A stretch of 64,000 nt of DNA from Pseudomonas sp. Irchel s3f7 (lineage in GTDB: Bacteria > Pseudomonadota > Gammaproteobacteria > Pseudomonadales > Pseudomonadaceae), in NCBI RefSeq assembly GCF_900187615.1, contig NZ_FYDO01000001.1:248001-312000 (forward strand), given 5' to 3'. Each line of letters begins with the position of its first letter. Position 1 is the first letter of the stretch. Positions 17,760 through 25,293 of this stretch are shown here, piece by piece. The notes under the pieces are model-generated. The model was not told the origin of the DNA, did not search any database, and was given only the letters and a program-made list of their open reading frames with translations. A program made the translations under genes and the position numbers.

Positions 17760-18707
17760 ATGCAATTGATCTGCTCGGAGTTCGATGAATTCGAAGAGGC
17801 GTTATACGGAGTGCAGGGCCAATACGTGCTGCGCACGCGGCAACAACGGGACTGGCAACTCAGCGTCGTCGATTTGAACGGCGTGGCACTGATGAGCGGG
17901 CGCGAAGGCGCTGGCACGGTCTACACGGGTATTGGCCTGCCCGGTTACTACAACATCTTCCTGCCGCTGACGGGGCATGAGTCCACCGTGGTCGACGGCC
18001 ATTCCTTCAATCGCCGACGGATTGGCTGGATGGTGCCCAATGCCATGTTCCACATCAACGCAAAAAACCCGGCCAGTTGGCTGACGGTGGCGATGTCTTG
18101 CGAGTTAGTGCTGCGCTGGGCATCGGTGCGCGAAGATGAATTCGACTTTTGCGTGTTGCATCGCAACCTGGTCAGCAACGCCCAGCGCAATCTCAGTCCA
18201 TTGTTGTGGCTGGCACGGCGTCTGTTCCATATCGAGGCCCAGTCCCCCGAGGTTCTGCACAACGAGGGAGCGGAGGAGGCTGCGCGCCGGGAGGTGATGG
18301 ATGTGGTGTTCCGCATGCTGCTGCCGGTAGACCCGCTGCACGCCGCACCACGGCACCATCGCGATCACAAAGAGATACTCAAGCGTGCGCTGGAACTGCT
18401 GGATACGCTGGAGAGCCAGACGGTTTACACCGAAGACATCTGTCAGGCGACCTGCACCTCGGAACGCACGGTGCGCAATGTATTCAATGAATACCTGGGC
18501 ATGAGTCCGCATCGGTATCTGATGATTCGCCGCTTGCATGGGATTCGCGACGCCATCCGTCATGCCGGCCCTGACGATACGATTACCAGCATTTGTGCAC
18601 GCTTCGGCGTGTGGGACTTTGGCCGATTCGCCGGTCTGTACCGCCAGTATTTTGGAATGCTGCCGGCGCAATGGCTCAAAGCCACGAAAACGTCGAATCA
18701 ACCCTGA
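17760..18707 (+). CDS. AraC-family transcriptional regulator
   Basis: A 315-residue regulator. The N-terminal 190 residues form a sensor domain with the GWMVPNAMFHINAKNPASWL segment seen in AraC regulators of hydrolase and amine catabolism. The C-terminal two helix-turn-helix units contain VYTEDICQATCTSERTVRNV and ITSICARFGVWDFGRFAGLY. It follows the terminator of the catalase operon and probably controls it or the genes downstream. A second, smaller AraC DNA-binding protein converges on it with only 10 bp between stops. Confidence 0.9.
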   Translation: MQLICSEFDEFEEALYGVQGQYVLRTRQQRDWQLSVVDLNGVALMSGREGAGTVYTGIGLPGYYNIFLPLTGHESTVVDGHSFNRRRIGWMVPNAMFHINAKNPASWLTVAMSCELVLRWASVREDEFDFCVLHRNLVSNAQRNLSPLLWLARRLFHIEAQSPEVLHNEGAEEAARREVMDVVFRMLLPVDPLHAAPRHHRDHKEILKRALELLDTLESQTVYTEDICQATCTSERTVRNVFNEYLGMSPHRYLMIRRLHGIRDAIRHAGPDDTITSICARFGVWDFGRFAGLYRQYFGMLPAQWLKATKTSNQP

Positions 18708-18717
18708 GCGCTCGCGT

Positions 18718-19128
18718 TCACGTCAGCATTCGCATCAGGGTTTTGCTGGGGTATTCACCAAATAGCCTGTGGTAATCAGAGGCCATGCGACCACTGTCGG
18801 AAAAGCCGAATCGCAGGGCGATCAGGCTGACAGAGTCGGTCTCCGGATTAGCCATCGACAGCGCTACACGGACCAGGTGCAAACGGCGAATGTGCAGGTA
18901 GCGATTAGGCCCTACACCGAATATTTCCCTGAAAATCGAGCGTAATGTGCGTTCGCTGACATCCGCATCGCGGCACAACTCGGAGAGCCTGATCGGTTGC
19001 TCTTCATAGTGTTGCAGCAGCTCCATCACCTTGGCGATGTTGGCCTGGCGCGTCGTCTGCTGCCCACCAGCACGCGCCGTCGGCGGCGCGGTTTTTGGGC
19101 GGGAGAGCGGGGCCCGGGGCTTTTCCAT
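18718..19128 (-). CDS. AraC-type DNA-binding-domain-only protein
   Basis: A 136-residue protein with a basic, proline-rich leader (about 1-30) and a complete AraC double helix-turn-helix (PIRLSELCRDADVSERTLRS, then SLIALRFGFSDSGRMASDYH). No sensor domain is present. Its recognition region is clearly related to the neighbouring AraC regulator (shared SERT, RYL, IRRLH and RFG..D.GR motifs). It could be a truncated duplicate or a small regulator like MarA/SoxS, which act without a ligand domain. Start ATG 19128 has only a weak purine-rich lead. It is divergent from the SMP-30-like gene. Confidence 0.8.
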   Translation of the reverse strand: MEKPRAPLSRPKTAPPTARAGGQQTTRQANIAKVMELLQHYEEQPIRLSELCRDADVSERTLRSIFREIFGVGPNRYLHIRRLHLVRVALSMANPETDSVSLIALRFGFSDSGRMASDYHRLFGEYPSKTLMRMLT

Positions 19129-19360
19129 ATCAACCTGCTATCAAGCTCCATCAAGTTGACCAAGAGTCTCTCCATCCGAGTGGCGGGTCTACGTAAAACA
19201 GGCAAGTTTACGAAGTTTCCTCAGGGAATCGCAGGGTTCTTAAATCTCCCCGCAACCTTACAACTTGCCGAAATTACGTAGTCAGAACCTGATCGATTTG
19301 CGCATGCTATGAGCGTAATAAGCCTGTCATCAACCGCACTTCATCGTCCGACTCACCGTA

Positions 19361-20461
19361 ATGGGAGTGCCAGAAGTGAGCATAAAGCGTTGCGTGGCCG
19401 TGGTGTTCGCCTTGTTCCTGCTACCGGCCAGCTTGCCCAAAGCGGCGCCGCCGGACGTGGTATACGGGCAGGTGACACCTTTCGCCGAGCTGCCCGAAGG
19501 TGTCCGCAACCCCGAAGGCCTGGCGGTGAATCCAGTGACTGGCGAAGTCTATGGCGGCACGTTTGACGTACGTGCTCCCGCGACACTGCGCAACAACCAG
19601 CTGCTGCGCTACTCAAACAACGGCAAACTGCTGGCGCAACGCAGCTTTGGTCAGACGCCTCTCACTGGCGTCGAGTTCAAGGATGGCCAGATTTACGTCC
19701 TGAATTTTGGCGGATCGAAATTGCAGCGAATGCCCGCCAATTTCACCTCCACCACACCAGTAGAGGACCTGTTGTCGTTTGCTGCGCTGACGCCGCCAGC
19801 GGCGACGCCGCGCGTCGATAATCAGGATGGTAGCCAGGATGTGATCACCTATGGTTCCAAGGGGATGCCTGGTCCTAACGGCATGGTCTTCGACAAGCAG
19901 AACAATCTGTATATCTCTGACTCTTTTCAAGGCGCGATCTATCGCGTCGACAAGGCAACCTCCTGTGGGCCTTGCACCTTGCAAACCGTTGCCCGTGATT
20001 CGCTATTTGCCACTTCAGGCGCGCTGCCGTTTGGTGCCAATGGGTTGGCCTTCAATGCGGCCGAAACTGTGCTTTACATCAACAATGCCGGCGACGGTCG
20101 CGTATTACGCATGCCTATGCCTGGCGGGCCGGTGACCATTTTCGCCGAAAGCGTCTTCGGAGCCGATGGCCTGCTGTTTCACGACGGATATCTCTGGGTC
20201 GCGTCCAATCAATCAGACGCGATGGTCGCATTGGATGAACAGGGTCGGGTAAGGGCGCGTATCGGGCAATTCCTCGGCATCGGCCCGGACGGTGCGCCCA
20301 AAGGATTACTGTTTCCATCCGGCGGTGCCGTTCAGGGCAAACGAATGATCGTGGCTAACCTGGCGTTCCCTTTGACTTCAACGACCGGGGATGAGTGGGA
20401 AGAGGAGGTCACACGGTGGACCTTGGTGAGCTTCGAGATTCCGCGACTTAATACGCAGTGA
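19361..20461 (+). CDS. Exported SMP-30/NHL-type beta-propeller protein (lactonase-like)
   Basis: A 366-residue protein with an N-terminal signal peptide (basic start, [18 protein letters not shown]). The mature part has six-bladed propeller motifs: [60 protein letters not shown] and [20 protein letters not shown]. These blade motifs occur in SMP-30/gluconolactonase and strictosidine-synthase-like hydrolases, which bind a metal in the propeller channel. Two Cys in SCGPCT may bridge. Substrate unknown. An exported chloroperoxidase-like hydrolase follows 80 bp later, so both may act on the same envelope substrate. Confidence 0.82.
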   Translation: MGVPEVSIKRCVAVVFALFLLPASLPKAAPPDVVYGQVTPFAELPEGVRNPEGLAVNPVTGEVYGGTFDVRAPATLRNNQLLRYSNNGKLLAQRSFGQTPLTGVEFKDGQIYVLNFGGSKLQRMPANFTSTTPVEDLLSFAALTPPAATPRVDNQDGSQDVITYGSKGMPGPNGMVFDKQNNLYISDSFQGAIYRVDKATSCGPCTLQTVARDSLFATSGALPFGANGLAFNAAETVLYINNAGDGRVLRMPMPGGPVTIFAESVFGADGLLFHDGYLWVASNQSDAMVALDEQGRVRARIGQFLGIGPDGAPKGLLFPSGGAVQGKRMIVANLAFPLTSTTGDEWEEEVTRWTLVSFEIPRLNTQ

Positions 20462-20541
20462 AGTGTGAGTCCGGTCGCGAGCGATGCAGCGCGAAAATCA
20501 GCCATTCAAAAAGTCCTTGCCACTACCCGGCGGAGGAAATC

Positions 20542-21528
20542 ATGACAAGTCGAAAATCCGCAATCGATGAAGCTCGACGCGCACTGATCAAGGGAGGCGC
20601 CGCATTGGCGGTCGGCTCATTGCTGCCTGGCTTCAGCCTGGCAGCCTCGCAATCCGCTACATCCGTTTCCCCCCAGAAAACCTCCTCGGGAGTGCATAAA
20701 ACCATGAGTACCTTCACCACCAAAGACGGCGTAAAGATCTATTATAAGGATTGGGGCAAAGGACCAGTCGTGGTCTTTAGCCACGGCTGGCCGCTCGATG
20801 CAGACAGCTGGGAGTCCCAGATGTATCACCTGGCCGCCAACGGCTGTCGCTGCATCGCTCACGACCGGCGTGGTCATGGCCGTTCCAGCCAACCCTGGGA
20901 TGGCAACGACATGGACCATTACGCGGATGACCTGGCTCAGTTGCTCGACCACCTTGACGTGAAGGATGCGACCCTGTTCGGTTTTTCTACGGGTGGGGGC
21001 GAAGTGGCGAGGTATATCGGGCGTCATGGGTCTAAGCGAGTGAAAAAGGCAGGGCTCATCTCAGCGGTGCCACCACTGATGGTTAAAACCGAGGCCAATC
21101 CCGGCGGCCTGCCCATTAAAGTCTTCGATGACATCCGCGCAGCCTTCCTAGCCGACAGGTCGCAGTTATTCATCGACATCCCGAGCGGCCCTTTCTTTGG
21201 CTACAACCGCCCTGGTGCGAAACCATCGCAAGGGGTCATCAACGCCTGGTGGATGCAAGGCATGTTGGGTGGGCACAAGAACACTTACGACAGTATTAAG
21301 GCTTTCTCGGAAACCGATTTCACACAAGATTTGAAAAAGTTCGACGTACCAACGCTGATTATCCACGGTGACGATGACCAGATCGTGCCTATCGATGCGG
21401 CAGGTCGCGCTTCAGCCAAACTGATCAAGAACAGCAAATTGATCGTCTACGAAGGCGCCCCTCATGGCATTACCGACACCCATAAAGAACGACTGAATGC
21501 CGACCTGTTGGCATTTGTTAAATCCTGA
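20542..21528 (+). CDS. Exported alpha/beta hydrolase of the non-haem chloroperoxidase/esterase group
   Basis: A 328-residue hydrolase from ATG 20542 behind GGAGGA. The leader [20 protein letters not shown] resembles a twin-arginine signal. The body starts [20 protein letters not shown], has the oxyanion HGWPLD segment, nucleophile Ser149 in GFSTGGG, the acid in HGDDDQIVP (277-279) and His308 in GAPHG. That set is characteristic of cofactor-free perhydrolases/chloroperoxidases and related esterases, some of which make peracids from hydrogen peroxide. The nearby catalase makes a peroxide link plausible. Most relatives are cytoplasmic, so the added export leader is notable. Confidence 0.88.
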   Translation: MTSRKSAIDEARRALIKGGAALAVGSLLPGFSLAASQSATSVSPQKTSSGVHKTMSTFTTKDGVKIYYKDWGKGPVVVFSHGWPLDADSWESQMYHLAANGCRCIAHDRRGHGRSSQPWDGNDMDHYADDLAQLLDHLDVKDATLFGFSTGGGEVARYIGRHGSKRVKKAGLISAVPPLMVKTEANPGGLPIKVFDDIRAAFLADRSQLFIDIPSGPFFGYNRPGAKPSQGVINAWWMQGMLGGHKNTYDSIKAFSETDFTQDLKKFDVPTLIIHGDDDQIVPIDAAGRASAKLIKNSKLIVYEGAPHGITDTHKERLNADLLAFVKS

Positions 21529-21588
21529 GTAGTACATAGCCGGAACGGCGCGTAGTCCCTTCGACGCGCTTTACCTGGAGGCATTCTT

Positions 21589-22089
21589 ATGTTGGGTATG
21601 ACACCTTTCGGCATGCTACATACATCCCTCGCCCTGATAGCGGTGGCAGGGGCAATTGTTACGCTCCTGAGTTATGGCGAAATCAGCTTTCGCACACGAT
21701 CGGGGCGAATCTATGTGTGGTTCACCGTAGCAACCAGTATCACTGGGCTGTTTATCTTTCACCATGGAGGTTTTGGGGCTCCGCATGTCCTGTCGATCAC
21801 AACACTAATCGTGTTGGCCATCGCTTATTTGGCAGAGACCCGCGCCAGCCAGCGTGGCCTTTCCAGGTACATTGCTGTTTTGGGTTACTCACTGACTTTC
21901 TTCTTCCACTTCATACCGGGCCTCACTGAAACGGGAACGAGAGTACCCGTGGCCCACCCAGTTTTTGCTGGCCCAGAAGACCCAACACTCAAGATGCTGG
22001 TCGTGGTTTGTTTCCTGATCTACCTGGCAGGCGCGGCCGTGCAAATTGTGAGTATCCGTAGGTCACACCGTCTAGCCGGTACCGTGTGA
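21589..22089 (+). CDS. Four-helix membrane protein of unknown function
   Basis: A 166-residue hydrophobic protein with four predicted helices (about 5-28, 40-60, 64-84 and 133-156) and a GGAGG ribosome site. A loop has TETGTRVPVAHPVFAGPEDP, a conserved-looking motif between helices 3 and 4, with HHGG after helix 2. Similar small membrane proteins are annotated only as hypothetical to my knowledge. It ends the hydrolase cluster; no terminator is evident, only an imperfect hairpin near 22103-22125. Confidence 0.75.
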   Translation: MLGMTPFGMLHTSLALIAVAGAIVTLLSYGEISFRTRSGRIYVWFTVATSITGLFIFHHGGFGAPHVLSITTLIVLAIAYLAETRASQRGLSRYIAVLGYSLTFFFHFIPGLTETGTRVPVAHPVFAGPEDPTLKMLVVVCFLIYLAGAAVQIVSIRRSHRLAGTV

Positions 22090-22219
22090 CGCGGTTCGCT
22101 ATGCCTCGCTTCGCATAGGCGGTGCGTGAGGTCAGGCTGGACCGTATACAAGCCATTAGTCCTTTAGAGCTGAGCGCTAAATTCACAAGGTTGGAGCTAT
22201 CACCGAATGACACGGCGCT

Positions 22220-22289
22220 ACTAAATACTAAATACTAAATACTAAATACTAAATACTAAATACTAAATACTAAATACTAAATACTGAAT
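22220..22289. repeat. 7-bp tandem repeat (ACTAAAT, ten units)
   Basis: Nine perfect copies of ACTAAAT run from 22220 to 22282 and a tenth unit, ACTGAAT, ends at 22289. Pure short arrays of this kind are prone to slippage. It lies 37 bp upstream of the HD-domain pseudogene, where length changes could alter promoter spacing. Confidence 0.95.
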
Positions 22290-22326
22290 ATGCTGGATAG
22301 CGAATCGAGGCGCGAAGGGAGTGGAG

Positions 22327-22860
22327 ATGATCACCAAAATTGAACTGCTGGACGATCTACTTCAACGGAACCATGTGGCGTTAGGCCCGGACTTTTTGGC
22401 CTATCGAAATCACGTATAGCGCATGATCAATTTTTGCTCATTGCTAAGTCCGCTTACCGTGGTAGATCTTGAGAAAGTTGCTATCGCCGGCGCCTTCCAT
22501 GACCTCGGTATCTGGACTCACAAGACATTCGACTATTTGGCACCGTCTGAAATCCTAGCCATGCATTTCCTTGAGAAAGCCGGTCTTCATGGCTGGTGCG
22601 AGGAGATCATCGCCATGATTCAAAGTCATCATAAGATCTTACGCAGCCAGGGCGACCCGCAAGGGCTGGTGGAGATTTTCAGAAAAGCTGATTGGGTGGA
22701 CGTGACCCACGGTCTGCTCGCATTTGGCATCACGAAAACTCAGCGCCGGTTGGTGTTCGGTTATTTTCCAGACAAAGGCTTTCACCTTCGTCTTTTAAAA
22801 TTGTCTTTGAACCGGCTGCTTACCCATCCGTTCAGTCCGCTCCCCATGATGCGGCTTTAG
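22327..22860 (+). pseudogene. HD-domain phosphohydrolase-like gene with one in-frame TAG
   Basis: From ATG 22327 the frame reads MITKIELLDDLLQRNHVALG, PDFLAYRNHV, then TAG at 22417, and continues in the same frame as RMINFCSLLSPLTVVD to 22860. The HD signature is AGAFHDLGIWTH, with a further HH in IQSHHKIL near codon 99, as in small HD-family hydrolases. Apart from the TAG the 177-residue frame is intact, and the residue at the stop was probably Tyr (NHVYRM is the expected motif). A shorter product could start at ATG 22423, just after the stop. Substrate unknown. Confidence 0.75.
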
Positions 22861-22964
22861 CTCCATTATGCTTCGACTTTTTTGGCCGGGAAGGAATTGC
22901 ATCAACTACTATGCGATCGTATTCGACCCTATATAGCTGACGGTTGCGACAGGCAAAAATCGAC

Positions 22965-23130
22965 CGATTCTGTTGAAAAAGTCGGTTTTCTCAAACAGCC
23001 AGAATACTGATCGGCGAAAGCATCTTTTTTGAAATCCGAGTCCGAATACCTCTGCGCCGATTCTAGATTTCAATCTCAGGCGCGTACTTTTCTGCCGTGA
23101 AAACCACGCTTGACTTTTTCAACAGAATCG
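22965..23130. mobile_element. MITE-like element A
   Basis: A 166-bp noncoding segment bounded by inverted ends containing GATTCTGTTGAAAAAGTC (left) and its complement (right). The interior is shared with the other three copies in this window (TTTCAATCTCAGGCGCGTAC, CTTTTCTGCCGTG). Relative to copy C it lacks about 14 bp after TTTTTT. Confidence 0.75.
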
Positions 23131-23148
23131 AGCCAAAGCTGACGCTCA

Positions 23149-23598
23149 TCAGGACTTCTCTTCAGGCCTCACTATATTCGACTCAATCTTCTTCCCCATG
23201 CTAATGCGTGGTTCGGTCGAATAGCCAAGAGATTCATAAAAGGCTTTGACACTTTCATTTGAGCTGACGATTTGCAGATTGATTTTCATGCACCCTCGCG
23301 CCGTCAACGCACCCTCTGCATGGCGGACTAGATTCATCCCTACGCCGTTTCTGCGGTGCGACGGGTGCACCGCCGACGAATACAACCATCCACGATGGCC
23401 GTCGTATCCAGCGAGAACGGTGCCAACAACTTCATTTCCTGACAGGGCAACAAAGAAAAGGCCGTCCGCTGCGGCCAGTTTTTTGTCGATAGCAAGGCTG
23501 GGAGTGTTATGCGCGGTTTCGTAACCGAATACGGTTTCCCAGAGCTCCATGACGCAACGGCGATGGTGTTCATTTGAGTAGTCGGTAATAGCATCCAT
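23149..23598 (-). CDS. GNAT-family N-acetyltransferase (YpeA-like)
   Basis: A 149-residue acetyltransferase. Motif A is AVHPSHRRNGVGMNLVRHAE (CoA pyrophosphate loop RRNGVG), preceded by VVGTVLAGYDGHRGWLYSSA, and motif B is ESVKAFYESLGYSTEPRISM. GTVLAGYDGHRG and the C-terminal GK are typical of the YpeA subgroup, which transfers acetyl from acetyl-CoA to an unknown small substrate. The gene lies exactly between MITE-like elements A and B (19 and 70 bp away), suggesting it was carried with them. Confidence 0.9.
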   Translation of the reverse strand: MDAITDYSNEHHRRCVMELWETVFGYETAHNTPSLAIDKKLAAADGLFFVALSGNEVVGTVLAGYDGHRGWLYSSAVHPSHRRNGVGMNLVRHAEGALTARGCMKINLQIVSSNESVKAFYESLGYSTEPRISMGKKIESNIVRPEEKS

Positions 23599-23667
23599 GG
23601 TGTAGCCCTCACATTGAAGGGGCTGACGCTAGCGCTTTGGCGTAGGTAATGTCCACTGTCTCTTCTT

Positions 23668-23853
23668 GGCCGATTGTGTTGAAAAAGTCGGTACTTCCAA
23701 ACTGCCCGCGTACTGGCTACTCAAAATGCCTTTTTTGCGCTCAGCTACGCGAAATCTGAGCCCGGAACCCTCTGCACAAAGTAAAGATTTCAATCTCAAG
23801 CGCTTACTTTTCTGCGGCGTAAACCATGGCCGACTTTTTCAACAGAATCGGCC
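23668..23853. mobile_element. MITE-like element B
   Basis: A 186-bp segment with the same inverted ends as A (one mismatch on the left, GATTGTGTTGAAAAAGTC), in the same orientation. No open frame spans it. Its length equals that of copy C, and its interior is closest to copy D (CTACGCGAAATCTG, AAAGATTTCAATCTCAAGCG). Confidence 0.75.
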
Positions 23854-23916
23854 GTATCCTACCTTTCGCGACTGGCAGAAATCGGCCACCCCAGCATCGC
23901 ATCACCGTAAGGGATC

Positions 23917-24060
23917 CATGAACCCCGCATTCAAGGTCAACGGCCAGGAACCCTATACGTGGCTGACCCCACGTACTGGAGCGACTGCCACATGCGCAGT
24001 CGGTGGCCGACTACGAAGCGCTGCTGCCGTGGAACTGCTCACCGGAAATGCCACGGTAAA
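23917..24060 (+). pseudogene. IS66 tnpC 3'-end remnant
   Basis: FKVNGQEPYTWLT and, in another frame, QSVADYEALLPWNCSPEMPR followed by a stop are the final segment of IS66-family TnpC transposases. The pieces are out of frame with each other, and no upstream part survives. It is a relic of a different IS66 copy from the complete one at 49.9 kb. Nothing further was recognised from 24061 to 24259. Confidence 0.65.
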
Positions 24061-24259
24061 CGAGAACCCCATCTTTCGGTAGGTGAGGATTATGGATCAC
24101 GTACCGAAGAACAGGTCTGAACAAGGTCTGAAAGGGAACGGATCTATTTTCGTCCCCTGATGCACGGCTCGGTGGCCCGAACCGACGTTCTGCCAGCGGG
24201 TGAATTCCGCATCTGACTACAGAACCGAAACGGTGGTGTTTGACAACGGCAATGCGGCG

Positions 24260-25273
24260 CTAGTTTTCAACCTTTTCTACAAACTGCAGAAAATCCACCG
24301 GCGGATAGAGTTGAAGCTTTTTCGCGACCGCCATATTGACTATGTAGGCAAACTGATCGATCGCAAGCACAGGCAAGTCGCCTGGCTTTTTCCCCTCTAC
24401 GACGATCCGGACGGCTTGCTTGGCAGCCAGTTTTCCGACGTCGAAATCGCGTGCAGCAACAGACATCAAAGCCTGGGACTCACTCACAAGGTGCTCGTAA
24501 GGGCTCAGTACCGCAATGCCATTTTCCACCGCGGACTCTGTGAAGATTTTTCCCTGCTTTTCCAAGAACGTACTTGAACCCAAATACACCCACTGAACCC
24601 CTTTGGCTTTCAATTGCGCCATATTAGAAGCAATCGACTCGGCCGTCGGTGTGCCATCAACTCCCTTATCAAGAGGTAAGGCATCGAACTTGATCTTGAG
24701 TTGATCGGTGAGGGACTGCATTTCCGCAACCTTGCTCACGGAATTGGGCTCACTGGTATCGAAGATCATGCCCAGGTGACTGAAGCCGGGCATATACCGT
24801 TGAATGCTTTTTATGTTTACTGCTTCTGGCACGCGATTACGAGTCCCGGTGACGTTAGGTCTTCCTGTGTTTTCATAGCTTTGAATGATGTGGGTGCCAA
24901 CCGGATCGGCAACCACGGTAAAAATAACCGGGATATCAACCAAAAATCCGGGGTCATGATCATTGAGAGTGCCGATCATCCCTAGCGTTGCTTTAGTGCC
25001 CCAGGTAATCACGGCATCGACATTCAAAGCGCGGGCCTCTGCTGCAAACGCAGGCAATTTGCTTTTGTCTTGAGAGGCATCACGAACAAGAATTTCAGCA
25101 TCGATATTGTTCTCTGCGATGTATTCCTTTACTCCTTTACAAACGTCTTCGCAGCCTAGCCAAGCCACCATCATGATCGTCTTCTTTCCGGCTGCATTCA
25201 CGAGCGGAGGCGCAACTGCCCCCACAAAGCTCATAAGCAGTAGCGCCGTAAACACTCTTCTATAGCCAGTCAT
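24260..25273 (-). CDS. ABC_sub_bind-type periplasmic substrate-binding protein (TrpX-like)
   Basis: A 337-residue binding protein of the ABC_sub_bind (PF04392-like) family. The start at 25273 (MTGYRRVFT) is preceded by GAAGGGA, and the signal peptide ends near VNA-AGKK. Family marks are DAVITWGTKATLGM, IPVIFTVVADPVGT, NVTGTRNRVPEAVNIKSIQR, MIFDTSEPNS and KGVQWVYLGSSTFLEKQGKI. Relatives bind aromatic amino acids or similar small molecules and normally work with a permease and ATPase. Neither is encoded here. The gene lies 20 bp after the sensor–MFS fusion gene, with which it is probably co-transcribed, so it may feed ligand to that protein (inference). Confidence 0.88.
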   Translation of the reverse strand: MTGYRRVFTALLLMSFVGAVAPPLVNAAGKKTIMMVAWLGCEDVCKGVKEYIAENNIDAEILVRDASQDKSKLPAFAAEARALNVDAVITWGTKATLGMIGTLNDHDPGFLVDIPVIFTVVADPVGTHIIQSYENTGRPNVTGTRNRVPEAVNIKSIQRYMPGFSHLGMIFDTSEPNSVSKVAEMQSLTDQLKIKFDALPLDKGVDGTPTAESIASNMAQLKAKGVQWVYLGSSTFLEKQGKIFTESAVENGIAVLSPYEHLVSESQALMSVAARDFDVGKLAAKQAVRIVVEGKKPGDLPVLAIDQFAYIVNMAVAKKLQLYPPVDFLQFVEKVEN

Positions 25274-25293
25274 AAATGTTCCCTTCAATTGTT

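Noticed and set aside
22220..22289. CRISPR array
   Set aside because: The 7-bp units are contiguous with no spacers; it is a simple tandem repeat. No cas genes are present.
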